NCBI GenBank assembly: GCA_001512985.1
Contig: LFRX01000003.1
Span: forward strand, 1 to 7,338
Origin: Acholeplasmatales bacterium DTU056
GTDB lineage: Bacteria; Bacillota_I; Bacilli_A; ML615J-28; CAG-698
Length of the DNA stretch: 7,338 nucleotides
Direction: 5' to 3'
The notes under the pieces were generated by a model. That model had not been told where the DNA came from, did no database searches, and worked only from the letters and a program-made list of their open reading frames with translations. Positions within the stretch are counted from its first letter, which is position 1. The number at the start of each line of letters is the position of its first letter. Shown in pieces: positions 1 to 7,171 of this stretch. The translations under genes were made by a program, and so were the position numbers.

Positions 1-842
1 CCCTTTAATTCTACAATCTCCATCATTGCTCGAATTCTTTCAATTATTCGTGAACTTTTTATTTTATTTACTTCCTCTTTTCCAAAACTAAAATGCTCTT
101 GTAATAGTGGAAGAGAATAATTAGAAGTCATAAAAACTGGTAGATAAGCCATCATTCGATATTGTAAAATTGGTCCTAAAACTTCGTCACGAATAAATTC
201 GGTATTATTTTCTGCTCCAACATCATCTAACATTAAAATCTCTACTGTTTTTAAACGTTGAATTAGTGTTTCAAATCCTGGATTGCCAATTAAACTTTTA
301 AGGTTTCGAACTAAATCAGGATAATAAACAAATAATACCTCAGTATTTCTCTTTGATAATAATGATGCTAAGTTAAGTAAAATTTGAGTTTTTCCGGTCC
401 CAAATTCACCATATAAATAAATTCCTTTAGTAAACTCTTCATTTTGATAATTGCTTACGAAGCGAGTTATTTCCTTAAATATTTGAACACGTTCAGAATT
501 ATTAAAATCAATTTCTTTATTTAATAAAGATTCATTTTTAGGAAAATAAAGCATTTCTAATTTATCATTAGTTTCCGGCAAAGCATATTTACATGGATAA
601 TAAACTAAATTAACCGTATCATTATATAGTGACAAAACTGTTGAATGAGCATATACATCCATAGTACAACTATGTAAACCAGGACAATTACTACATTTTT
701 TGTTATTTTCATATTGATTTATAAATCTAGCTAAATTATTTTCAATAACAGTTTTTGAAATTTTATTATTATTAATAAAACTTCGAATTTCCGGATCTTC
801 CAAAATAATTTTCTCATATTCTTTAATTAAATTCTCACTCAT
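1..842 (-). CDS. dnaI: Primosomal protein DnaI, helicase loader (C-terminal end cut by window edge)
   Basis: This is the AAA+ ATPase that loads the replicative helicase onto DNA at origins and restarting forks, working with DnaB and DnaD. The frame is open from ATG 842 to the window edge, giving 280 complete codons; B. subtilis DnaI has 311 residues, so only a short C-terminal tail should be missing. The N-terminal helicase-binding domain carries a likely zinc site (C50-x2-C53, H66, C84; C59 is also near). The ATPase domain shows Walker A GEFGTGKT (145-152), Walker B ILMLDD (202-207), a sensor-1-like TSN (239-241) and an Arg-rich ERIR near 268-271. The start is ATG 842, 5 nt after the Shine-Dalgarno AGGTGA; in-frame GTG codons at 851 and 845 lie in or next to that site and are less likely. 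It follows dnaB by 9 bp, so the two are probably translated together. The identification is secure from motifs and context. Confidence 0.95.
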   Translation of the reverse strand, partial: MSENLIKEYEKIILEDPEIRSFINNNKISKTVIENNLARFINQYENNKKCSNCPGLHSCTMDVYAHSTVLSLYNDTVNLVYYPCKYALPETNDKLEMLYFPKNESLLNKEIDFNNSERVQIFKEITRFVSNYQNEEFTKGIYLYGEFGTGKTQILLNLASLLSKRNTEVLFVYYPDLVRNLKSLIGNPGFETLIQRLKTVEILMLDDVGAENNTEFIRDEVLGPILQYRMMAYLPVFMTSNYSLPLLQEHFSFGKEEVNKIKSSRIIERIRAMMEIVELK

Positions 843-847
843 CACTT

Positions 848-853
848 TCACCT
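848..853 (-). promoter_or_regulatory. Ribosome binding site of dnaI, overlapping the dnaB stop codon
   Basis: AGGTGA lies 5 nt before the dnaI ATG, and its first two bases (AG) are the last two bases of the dnaB TAG stop codon. A ribosome ending dnaB therefore stops on the dnaI binding site, which suggests translational coupling. The site supports ATG 842 over the in-frame GTG at 851, which lies inside it. Confidence 0.75.
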
Positions 854-2153
854 AACTAAGCAATTTTTTCGCTTCTTCGATAATGCGCTGTTTTTCTAAT
901 TCGGTTAGATTATCATTTTGTCTTTCTTTAGCATAGTTTTCAATAGTTTGTTCATATTCTTCATACCACTCTGGAGTTTTAGCAACACGTTTTGATGTTG
1001 GTTTAGATTGATATGGAGTTGGGTATGATGTAGGTTTTGTTCGTCTTTGGGTAATATAATTTAAAGCATCTTCGGTTGTTTTAATCCCTGCTCTAGCCCA
1101 TGTGTTGGCTATTTTTTCAAAATAATTGTAGCCTGGTAAAATACCCTCTTTTTCCGTACTTACCATTGATATCATTACATTAATTACACCAATTGGAAAA
1201 TTCGTATTTTTAATTAAATCATTAATCATTTCTAATTCCGCTACTGACGGATTAATCCCGGATAATTCTTGTAACAACTCTCGGGGGTGAGTAGTATTAA
1301 AATAATAGATTACTTGATCAATTTTAGAATCTCCTGTGCTTCGCACGAAAGCATCATTTTTAGTAGTAATAAGCACTGGTTCTTTCCCTTGATTTTTTGT
1401 TTGAAAAATCTTTTTAGCATTTTTCATTAAGCAGTCATAATTAAAATCTTTATCTAACTCAATCGTCAGTATTACCGCTTCTTTCATTTCTTCTTCATTT
1501 AATTTAAATATATATGCTATTCGATATATATTGTCTTTAAATTCTTTATCTTCTAACAATTCTTCGCCTAATAAAGAAGTTCCCAAAATTTCTTTAAAAA
1601 TTAAATAGTCAAAAAACGAATTATCAAATTGCACTCCTCGAGCTAGTTTTGATTTTACAACAGTTTGTAAAACATCTTCTTGTTTATCAACAGTAAATAC
1701 ATCATTAAATTTCTTACTAATATTACGATAACCCCGTAATGAAGTATCTTTATCTTTAATTAGTTTTTCATAAGTCTCATTACCAATAGTTGTTCTTAAA
1801 ACACTACTTAATATAATATCACTATCAAACTCATCAAAAGTTAGCGGCCGTTTCATAACGTATGTAACTTTATCTCCATTAGTATTCACATATGTATCTA
1901 TTAAACCTACAGCTTCTAGTTTTTGACGAGCAGAGTTAATAATTCGTTGATCTACTAACCCCAATGAATCATATACAAGTTTATGAGTGAAAAATTTATC
2001 TTCTGGTAGAGTTAGTAAAAAATGATATAATCCAAAAGCATCCAATCCTATTAACGGAAGATATAATCTTGTCAAACTTGCATAGTCTTCGCCACTAAAA
2101 GAGTTCTTTTTTAATACCTTAAATTCATGATAAATATCAAAATTTTCACTCAT
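852..2153 (-). CDS. dnaB: Replication initiation and membrane attachment protein DnaB (Gram-positive type)
   Basis: In low-GC Gram-positives this protein, unrelated to the E. coli DnaB helicase, works with DnaD and DnaI to bring the replicative helicase to the origin and is associated with the membrane. It has 433 residues, somewhat shorter than the 472 of B. subtilis. The N-terminal half (about 1-120) looks like a winged-helix region. The second DnaB/DnaD-type helical domain lies around 285-365 and carries the family signature Y344-x3-I348-x3-W352-x3-G356-I357. A Pro/Thr/Ser/Lys-rich linker (about 370-392) leads to a charged, probably helical tail (about 395-433). No transmembrane helix is evident, so membrane association would be peripheral. 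ATG 2153 follows AAGGAG at 2162-2167 with 8 nt spacing. The gene lies 20 bp after the 120-residue gene and 9 bp before dnaI. The dnaI neighbour makes the call firm. Confidence 0.92.
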   Translation of the reverse strand: MSENFDIYHEFKVLKKNSFSGEDYASLTRLYLPLIGLDAFGLYHFLLTLPEDKFFTHKLVYDSLGLVDQRIINSARQKLEAVGLIDTYVNTNGDKVTYVMKRPLTFDEFDSDIILSSVLRTTIGNETYEKLIKDKDTSLRGYRNISKKFNDVFTVDKQEDVLQTVVKSKLARGVQFDNSFFDYLIFKEILGTSLLGEELLEDKEFKDNIYRIAYIFKLNEEEMKEAVILTIELDKDFNYDCLMKNAKKIFQTKNQGKEPVLITTKNDAFVRSTGDSKIDQVIYYFNTTHPRELLQELSGINPSVAELEMINDLIKNTNFPIGVINVMISMVSTEKEGILPGYNYFEKIANTWARAGIKTTEDALNYITQRRTKPTSYPTPYQSKPTSKRVAKTPEWYEEYEQTIENYAKERQNDNLTELEKQRIIEEAKKLLS

Positions 2154-2173
2154 AAACCTCTCTCCTTATTCTA

Positions 2174-2536
2174 CTACTTATATAAACTTGTCCCCTTAAA
2201 TGGTAATAATTGATTTAATCGTTGGTACATTTTCTCAATTAATTTAGGACCCCTACCTAATGAAAACATATTAAATGATATTTTAATGTCAACTGCTGAT
2301 TCAGTCGGACGCATATTAATAACACTAAAAACGCATGAATAACCACTTGCTTGAAAAGATATTTCTTGATATTGGTCATTCGTAATAATATTTTTTCCTT
2401 TGTATTCACGAATTAATTTTAGGATGGCAGATTTAGTTTCTTCATAGCCTGCGCGATAATAATGGGTCTGTAACACCGGTTTTAAGTGATTATCTGAGGT
2501 TTCAAATTCACTAGCAAAAAAATCTTTAATACCCAT
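2174..2536 (-). CDS. Conserved-looking 120-residue protein of unknown function
   Basis: I do not recognise this family. The product is a small soluble protein with no signal peptide or membrane segment. From its residue pattern I infer an alpha/beta fold: a short amphipathic start (1-10), a helix around 30-45, several beta strands between about 49 and 92 (including ISFQAS, CVFSVINM and DIKISFNMF), a GRGPK turn near 94-98, and a C-terminal helix (about 98-111). There is one cysteine (C68) and no obvious catalytic motif. It is likely a real gene: a strong Shine-Dalgarno AAAGGAAGG (2545-2553) inside the end of coaE sits 8 nt before ATG 2536, it starts 2 bp after the coaE stop, and it ends in tandem in-frame TAG TAG. 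In Bacillus the region between coaE and dnaB holds gapB, speD and nrdR; this protein lacks the zinc ribbon and ATP-cone expected of NrdR. Its role is unknown, though its place suggests a link to replication or CoA genes. Confidence 0.8.
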   Translation of the reverse strand: MGIKDFFASEFETSDNHLKPVLQTHYYRAGYEETKSAILKLIREYKGKNIITNDQYQEISFQASGYSCVFSVINMRPTESAVDIKISFNMFSLGRGPKLIEKMYQRLNQLLPFKGTSLYK

Positions 2537-2538
2537 AT

Positions 2539-3129
2539 TTAATTCCTTCCTTTAGTTATTTGTTTTAAAATATCGATTAATTGCTGTTTAGTATTTTCAA
2601 TACTACCATTATTATCAATTACATAATCCGCTAACATCTTTTTTTCTTCTAAATTCATTTGCGAGCAAATTTTTTGATGAGCATATTCTTCATCAATATT
2701 ATCACGAACCATTAATCGCTTTAATTGCGTATCATAAGTTACATAAACAACAATTACTTCATCACATATATTACTAAAATTTGCTTCATAAAGCAATGGA
2801 ACATCAATAAAAAGATATTCATCATTAGATTCTTTTATTGTTTTTAAGACAATTTGTTTAACTAGTGGATGAATAATATCGTTTAATAACATTCGTCTAT
2901 TTTGGTCATAAAAAATAATTTCGCCAAGAATTTTTCGATTAATTTTATTGTTTCCTTGATAACTTTCAGGAAAAAATCGTTTTACCTTATTGATTACTTC
3001 CTGATTATTATTTAATATATCTTTCGCAATTTCATCCGTATCAATGACTGTAAATCCATATTCTTGAATCATTTTACTTACTAAACTTTTACCACTAGCT
3101 ATTCCACCGGTTAAACCAATTACTTTCAT
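2539..3129 (-). CDS. coaE: Dephospho-CoA kinase
   Basis: CoaE catalyses the last step of coenzyme A synthesis in the cytoplasm, ATP-dependent phosphorylation of the ribose 3'-hydroxyl of dephospho-CoA. From ATG 3129 the product has 196 residues, typical for the family. Visible motifs are the P-loop GGIASGKS (8-15), DTDEIA (30-35) in the substrate region, DVPLLYE (109-115), the lid-region RLMVRD (138-143) followed by a helix with conserved Gln, and the C-terminal ADYVIDN (167-173). An in-frame GTG at 3138 would add three residues but lies inside the Shine-Dalgarno AGGTGA, so ATG 3129 is preferred; the protein then starts MKVIGLTGG as is usual. It follows mutM by 9 bp and precedes the 120-residue gene by 2 bp. 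The mutM-coaE pairing is common in Bacillota although the two enzymes share no pathway. The identification is secure. Confidence 0.96.
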   Translation of the reverse strand: MKVIGLTGGIASGKSLVSKMIQEYGFTVIDTDEIAKDILNNNQEVINKVKRFFPESYQGNNKINRKILGEIIFYDQNRRMLLNDIIHPLVKQIVLKTIKESNDEYLFIDVPLLYEANFSNICDEVIVVYVTYDTQLKRLMVRDNIDEEYAHQKICSQMNLEEKKMLADYVIDNNGSIENTKQQLIDILKQITKGRN

Positions 3130-3134
3130 GATTT

Positions 3135-3140
3135 TCACCT
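3135..3140 (-). promoter_or_regulatory. Ribosome binding site of coaE, overlapping the mutM stop codon
   Basis: AGGTGA lies 5 nt before the coaE ATG at 3129 and shares its AG with the mutM TAG stop codon (3141-3139). It decides the start: the GTG at 3138 is part of this site and is unlikely to be the initiator. The arrangement predicts coupling of coaE translation to mutM. Confidence 0.75.
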
Positions 3141-3969
3141 ATCGCTTAACTTGACATACTTTGCAATAATAAGTTCCTCTTTGACCAACATATATTTTAC
3201 TTACTTCCCCATGACATACTGGACATATTTTTTGCATATGAATACGTAATTCGTTTTGAAAACGTCCTGATACCTCTAAAGCACTTTGAAAACTGTGAAT
3301 TGTCGTTCCTCCTAATTCAATAGCATGATTTAAAACTCTTTTAGTATTGTCAATAATATTAGTAATATCTTCGTCAGTTAATTCATCACTGTTTTCTAAT
3401 GGATGAATTTTACTTAAAAATAATATTTCATTCACATATATATTACCAAGACCGCTGATAACACTTTGGTCAAGTAGGGATGTTTTAATACTCCGATGTG
3501 ATTTTGTAAGTTTTTCTTTTAAGTATGCAAGCGTAAAATCAGAGCCTAGTGGCTCCACGCCAAGTTCTTTTAATGGTAACATATTATTGACAATATCAAA
3601 AGAAGTGGTGTGAAAAAGGTACATAGTTCCAAATTTGCGTGTGTCATGATAACGTAATGTTTTATTAGGCCCTAATCGAAAAATAATATGCTCATGTTTA
3701 CTTATTTCATCATTTGGACTTTTTATGAAGTATTTTCCTTCCATACGCAAGTGTGAAAGCAAAATGTAATCATCTAACACAAAAACCAAATACTTTCCTC
3801 TTCGTAAAATATCACGAAATGTTTGTCCAATTAAATTTTGTCTAAATGTTGCTGGGTCAGTTTCTTTAATGATTTTTGAATAATTAATAGTAATATCGGT
3901 AATAGTATCACCAATAATTTGTTTTTTTAAGATTTCTTTTACGGTTTCAACTTCAGGTAGTTCTGGCAT
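3139..3969 (-). CDS. mutM: Formamidopyrimidine-DNA glycosylase (8-oxoguanine glycosylase/AP lyase)
   Basis: MutM removes 8-oxoguanine and formamidopyrimidines from DNA and cuts the abasic site by beta,delta-elimination. The 276-residue product begins MPELPEVETV, giving the Pro2 nucleophile and Glu3 and fixing the start. Other visible parts are K59 in RRGKY, the base-flipping fillers M76, R111 and F113 (HLRMEGKY and HDTRKFG), the helix-two-turn-helix region around 165-183 (GLGNIYVNE), and a C-terminal zinc finger with C249-x2-C252-x16-C269-x2-C272 and R264 in QRGTYYC. One oddity is that the usual YGR segment before the zinc finger reads HMQ (244-246) and the spacing to the first Cys appears two residues shorter than in E. 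coli; all catalytic residues remain, so activity is expected. The ATG shares one base with the nitroreductase stop (TAATG), with GAAGAGG (3977-3983) as binding site, so the two genes are probably coupled. PolA, encoded upstream, acts later in the same repair pathway. Confidence 0.97.
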   Translation of the reverse strand: MPELPEVETVKEILKKQIIGDTITDITINYSKIIKETDPATFRQNLIGQTFRDILRRGKYLVFVLDDYILLSHLRMEGKYFIKSPNDEISKHEHIIFRLGPNKTLRYHDTRKFGTMYLFHTTSFDIVNNMLPLKELGVEPLGSDFTLAYLKEKLTKSHRSIKTSLLDQSVISGLGNIYVNEILFLSKIHPLENSDELTDEDITNIIDNTKRVLNHAIELGGTTIHSFQSALEVSGRFQNELRIHMQKICPVCHGEVSKIYVGQRGTYYCKVCQVKR

Positions 3970-4478
3970 TATTTAACCTCTTCAAAAAAAATTCGATTTG
4001 GATCAAAACGATCAACAAAATGATTGGCATTCTCATCTTTTGGATAACCAAATGAACACAACGCAAATGGAAGATAGCGATCAGGAATATTTAATATATT
4101 ACGTAGATTATTCATCCGATCTTCATTTGGATAAACACCAATCCATACTGCTCCAAGACCTAAATGAGTTGCTTCAAGCAAAATATTTTGCATACAAGCT
4201 GACATGTCTTGAGCCCACATATGTGAAGCCAAATTTTTAGTAGTATCAATTAGTAAACATATTACTCCACCTGCATCTTTACACATTCTAGCATGAGGGG
4301 TTGCTTCGGATAATTTATTTAGTTTTTCTTTATCTTGTAATACTAAGAAACTCCATGGTTGTTGATTACGAGCACTTGGAGCCTGCATACCAGCTTTTAA
4401 CATTTGAATAATTTTTTCTTGTTCGACTGGTCGATTATCATATGTTCTAACACTACGACGAATAAATATTTCTTTCAT
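3969..4478 (-). CDS. Small FMN-dependent nitroreductase family protein
   Basis: This is a short (169-residue) member of the nitroreductase superfamily, flavoenzymes that usually dimerise and use NAD(P)H to reduce nitro compounds, quinones or other acceptors. Family marks are the FMN phosphate-binding RRSVR (7-11), APSARNQQPW (33-42), the central helix around 88-107 and GLGAVWIGVYP (107-117), followed by a short C-terminal segment with FGYP (143-146). No signal peptide or membrane segment is present, so it is cytoplasmic. ATG 4478 follows a near-perfect Shine-Dalgarno AAAGGAGG (4487-4494), which overlaps the polA stop TAA and has 8 nt spacing. The gene ends one base into mutM. The physiological substrate cannot be read from the sequence. 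The family is clear; the placement between polA and mutM is not the arrangement known from Bacillus. Confidence 0.93.
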   Translation of the reverse strand: MKEIFIRRSVRTYDNRPVEQEKIIQMLKAGMQAPSARNQQPWSFLVLQDKEKLNKLSEATPHARMCKDAGGVICLLIDTTKNLASHMWAQDMSACMQNILLEATHLGLGAVWIGVYPNEDRMNNLRNILNIPDRYLPFALCSFGYPKDENANHFVDRFDPNRIFFEEVK

Positions 4479-4486
4479 TTTAAAAA

Positions 4487-4494
4487 CCTCCTTT
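4487..4494 (-). promoter_or_regulatory. Strong ribosome binding site of the nitroreductase gene
   Basis: AAAGGAGG matches the anti-Shine-Dalgarno consensus almost fully, sits 8 nt before the ATG at 4478, and shares two bases with the polA TAA stop. It is the strongest site in the cluster, which may allow more nitroreductase than PolA to be made from the same transcript. Confidence 0.7.
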
Positions 4495-7147
4495 ATTTAG
4501 CTTCATACCAATTTTTTCCGTAATTGATTTCAACTTTTAAATTAACTTTCATATTAACGACATTTTCCATAATATCTTTAACTATTTCTTGAACAGCTTC
4601 TAATTCGTCATTTTTGACATCAAAAACTAATTCATCATGTACTTGTGCAATTAATACACTTTGTAATTTTTTATTTTTAAATTCATTATGAATCTTAATC
4701 ATCGCTAATTTAATAATATCCGCTGCACTCCCTTGAATAGGTGCATTCATCGCTGTTCTTTTTCCTAATTCTTTTAAAGTATGATTTGAACTTTGTAATT
4801 CAGGAATATAACGACGTCGTTTTAGAATTGTTGTTGTATAACCTTTTTTTTGAGCGTTTTGAACTTGCTCATCTAAAAATCGTTTGACATTTCGATATTT
4901 ATCAAAATATTTGTTAATGTATAAATTGGCTTCTAATGCAGAAATGTCTAAACTTTCACTTAACCCCCACGCACTCATTCCATAAATTATTCCAAAGTTA
5001 ATAGCTTTAGCAGTCCGACGCATTTCATTTGTTACATCTTCCGAACGACAATCAAATAACTCACTAGCTGTTTTCGCATGGAAATCAAAACCATCATTAA
5101 ATGATTTTATCATATCTTCTTCATTAGCTAATTCAGCTAATACCCGCAATTCGATTTGTGAATAGTCTGCACTTAAAATATATCCACTTGGAAAACGCGA
5201 AACAAACGCTTGACGAATAGTTTGACCAGTTTGCGTTCGAATTGGAATGTTTTGAATATTGGGATCGACACTTGAAAGTCTTCCAGTCACTGTTAAAGCC
5301 TGTTTATACAAAGGATGAACATATCCATCTTCATAAATTGAATCTAGTAGACCGTTGATATATGTAGAAATTAGTTTGGTTAGCATTCTATAATCAAGTA
5401 GTTTTTGTGCAATTAAATATTCTTTAGCCAATGGTTCTAAAATTTCAACGCTTGTAGAATAGCTACCAGTTTTGGTTTTTTTACCAGCTGGAAGCCCTAA
5501 TTTTTCAAATAGTATTTGACCTAATTGTTGGGGTGAATTAATATTAAATCTTTCCCCAGCAAGTTCATATATTTCTTCGGTTATAATATCAACTTGTTTT
5601 TGAAAATCTTTACCGATGTCATTTAATTTATTTTTGTCAATATTTAATCCTACTAGTTCCATATCACCTAAAACTTTTACTAATGGCATTTCACATTGAG
5701 TAAACAAATCCCAAAGTTCATCATCTTTTAGGTTTTGAATTAATTCATGTTCTAATTTCTTAATTATGTGAGCCTTTTGTAAAGCATATTTACTATAAAT
5801 ATTAACATTACGTTCTTTTGGACGAGCCACAGTACCATAAATGGTTTCTTCAAATCCTAAAAAATCGACATCGCGTTGAACACTTGGGAAATTTAAAGCA
5901 ACCTTTTTAAAATCATCACTGCCAAACGTTGGATTAATTAAATATCCTGCAAGCAATAAATCAAAGGTCACATTACTAACATTAATATTATGTTTTTTTA
6001 GTGCCACATATAAGCGTTTATAGTCAAAAGTTGATTTTTCAATTGTATCATTTTCTAAAAAACTAATAAACGATTTATTTTTTAAAACCACTTGTTCAGT
6101 CAAAAAAGCACTAATTTTTTCGTTTAAAATTCCAATACCTAAGATTTTAGAACTATAATAGTTTTTACCATCAAGTTCTAAAACCACATAAGTTTTCGTA
6201 TTTAAAACATTAGTAAAATCATAATTAATATCATCAATTATAGAAAACTCTATATCAATCTGCTCATCGCGTTTGATTGCTTGTTCTAATCGCCGCATAA
6301 ATGTAGAAAAATCAAGTTCTTGATAAAATTCTAATAATTCATCAATATTAACTGGTTTCCTACTAGTCTCATCAATCGAAAAATCTAATTCTACATTATT
6401 CACTAAACGAGCAAGTTCACGACATTTTAATCCTGTTTCATAGTTAGCCAAAATACTTTCTTTTACTTTCCCAGTTAGTTTATCAATATTTTGGTAAATC
6501 TCTTCAAGATTTTGATATTCATTTAATAATTTAATAGCGGTTTTTTCTCCTATTCCCTTTATTCCAGGTAGATTGTCTGATGAATCACCAACTAAACCTT
6601 TATAATCTAAAATTTGGTTTGGATATATATTTAACTTTTCATAAAAATTATCATTATTATATTCATCAAGATCAGTAAGACCACGGCGTGTTAAAAACAC
6701 TGTGATTTTAGGATCAACTAATTGTAATAAGTCACGGTCACCAGAGATTATATGAATTTGATCAAATTCATTGTATGCTTTTTTAGCTACACTAGCGATT
6801 AAATCGTCTGCTTCAAAGCCGGGGATTGCGGAATACTTGATTTTTAGGATGTCTAAATAGCGTAGAATATAAGGTATTTGCATTCCTAATTCCTCAGGAA
6901 ATTCTTTTCTACCAGCTTTATATTCAGTATATTCACGATGACGAAAAGTTTTTTCAGAAGTATCAAATGCTACAAAAATATTATCATAGTCAGTTTTAAT
7001 AAGGGAATCAATCATATTAACAAAAGCAAAAATAGCATTTGTGTAAACACCACTTTTGCTTTGCATTAAATTCCCAGGACGATATGCAGTGGCATAATAT
7101 GCCCGAAACATCAAACTATTCCCATCAATCAAAATTATCTTTCTCAT
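4493..7147 (-). CDS. polA: DNA polymerase I
   Basis: PolA fills gaps in excision repair and replaces RNA primers on the lagging strand. From ATG 7147 it has 884 residues, the usual size for Bacillota. The N-terminal 5'-3' exonuclease (about 1-290) looks intact: D8 in LIDGNS, FDTSEKTFRH (61-70), GFEADD (110-115), SGDRD (135-139) and the helix-hairpin-helix GLVGDSSDNLPGIKGIGEKT (184-203). The middle 3'-5' exonuclease domain (about 300-465) is degenerate: the exo III position corresponding to E. coli D501 is Lys458 in YALQK, and the exo II N-x3-D pattern is not seen. The polymerase domain has motif A LSADYSQIELR (658-668), motif B RRTAKAINFGIIYG (710-723) and motif C QVHDELVFD (835-843). A GTG at 7156 would add three residues but lies inside the Shine-Dalgarno sequence, so ATG 7147 is preferred. 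It is the first gene of the minus-strand cluster. Confidence 0.97.
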   Translation of the reverse strand: MRKIILIDGNSLMFRAYYATAYRPGNLMQSKSGVYTNAIFAFVNMIDSLIKTDYDNIFVAFDTSEKTFRHREYTEYKAGRKEFPEELGMQIPYILRYLDILKIKYSAIPGFEADDLIASVAKKAYNEFDQIHIISGDRDLLQLVDPKITVFLTRRGLTDLDEYNNDNFYEKLNIYPNQILDYKGLVGDSSDNLPGIKGIGEKTAIKLLNEYQNLEEIYQNIDKLTGKVKESILANYETGLKCRELARLVNNVELDFSIDETSRKPVNIDELLEFYQELDFSTFMRRLEQAIKRDEQIDIEFSIIDDINYDFTNVLNTKTYVVLELDGKNYYSSKILGIGILNEKISAFLTEQVVLKNKSFISFLENDTIEKSTFDYKRLYVALKKHNINVSNVTFDLLLAGYLINPTFGSDDFKKVALNFPSVQRDVDFLGFEETIYGTVARPKERNVNIYSKYALQKAHIIKKLEHELIQNLKDDELWDLFTQCEMPLVKVLGDMELVGLNIDKNKLNDIGKDFQKQVDIITEEIYELAGERFNINSPQQLGQILFEKLGLPAGKKTKTGSYSTSVEILEPLAKEYLIAQKLLDYRMLTKLISTYINGLLDSIYEDGYVHPLYKQALTVTGRLSSVDPNIQNIPIRTQTGQTIRQAFVSRFPSGYILSADYSQIELRVLAELANEEDMIKSFNDGFDFHAKTASELFDCRSEDVTNEMRRTAKAINFGIIYGMSAWGLSESLDISALEANLYINKYFDKYRNVKRFLDEQVQNAQKKGYTTTILKRRRYIPELQSSNHTLKELGKRTAMNAPIQGSAADIIKLAMIKIHNEFKNKKLQSVLIAQVHDELVFDVKNDELEAVQEIVKDIMENVVNMKVNLKVEINYGKNWYEAK

Positions 7148-7152
7148 AACGT

Positions 7153-7160
7153 TCACCTTT
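7153..7160 (-). promoter_or_regulatory. Ribosome binding site of polA
   Basis: AAAGGTGA lies 5 nt before ATG 7147. It contains the in-frame GTG at 7156-7154, a longer alternative start that would leave no binding site of its own. The site therefore supports the shorter protein, beginning MRKIILIDGNS. Confidence 0.75.
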
Positions 7161-7171
7161 TCTTATTACTT

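Noticed and set aside
1..60. The dnaI frame has no stop codon and might be a broken gene.
   Set aside because: The frame is simply cut by the window edge. All ATPase motifs are intact and the visible length is about what is expected shortly before the C-terminus.
828..842. DnaB and DnaI both begin with MSEN, which might suggest a duplication.
   Set aside because: Similarity ends after four residues and the proteins belong to unrelated families; a shared favourable start sequence or chance is enough.
3998..4240. An 80-codon open frame on the plus strand opposite the nitroreductase gene.
   Set aside because: It lies wholly within a well-supported gene on the other strand, and its product is rich in Asp, Gln and Leu without any recognisable motif. 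It is best explained as a shadow frame.
1..7147. Possible reassignment of TGA to Trp, as in many Mollicutes, given the low GC content.
   Set aside because: Trp is encoded by TGG and every gene reaches full family length without an in-frame TGA, so there is no sign of recoding.
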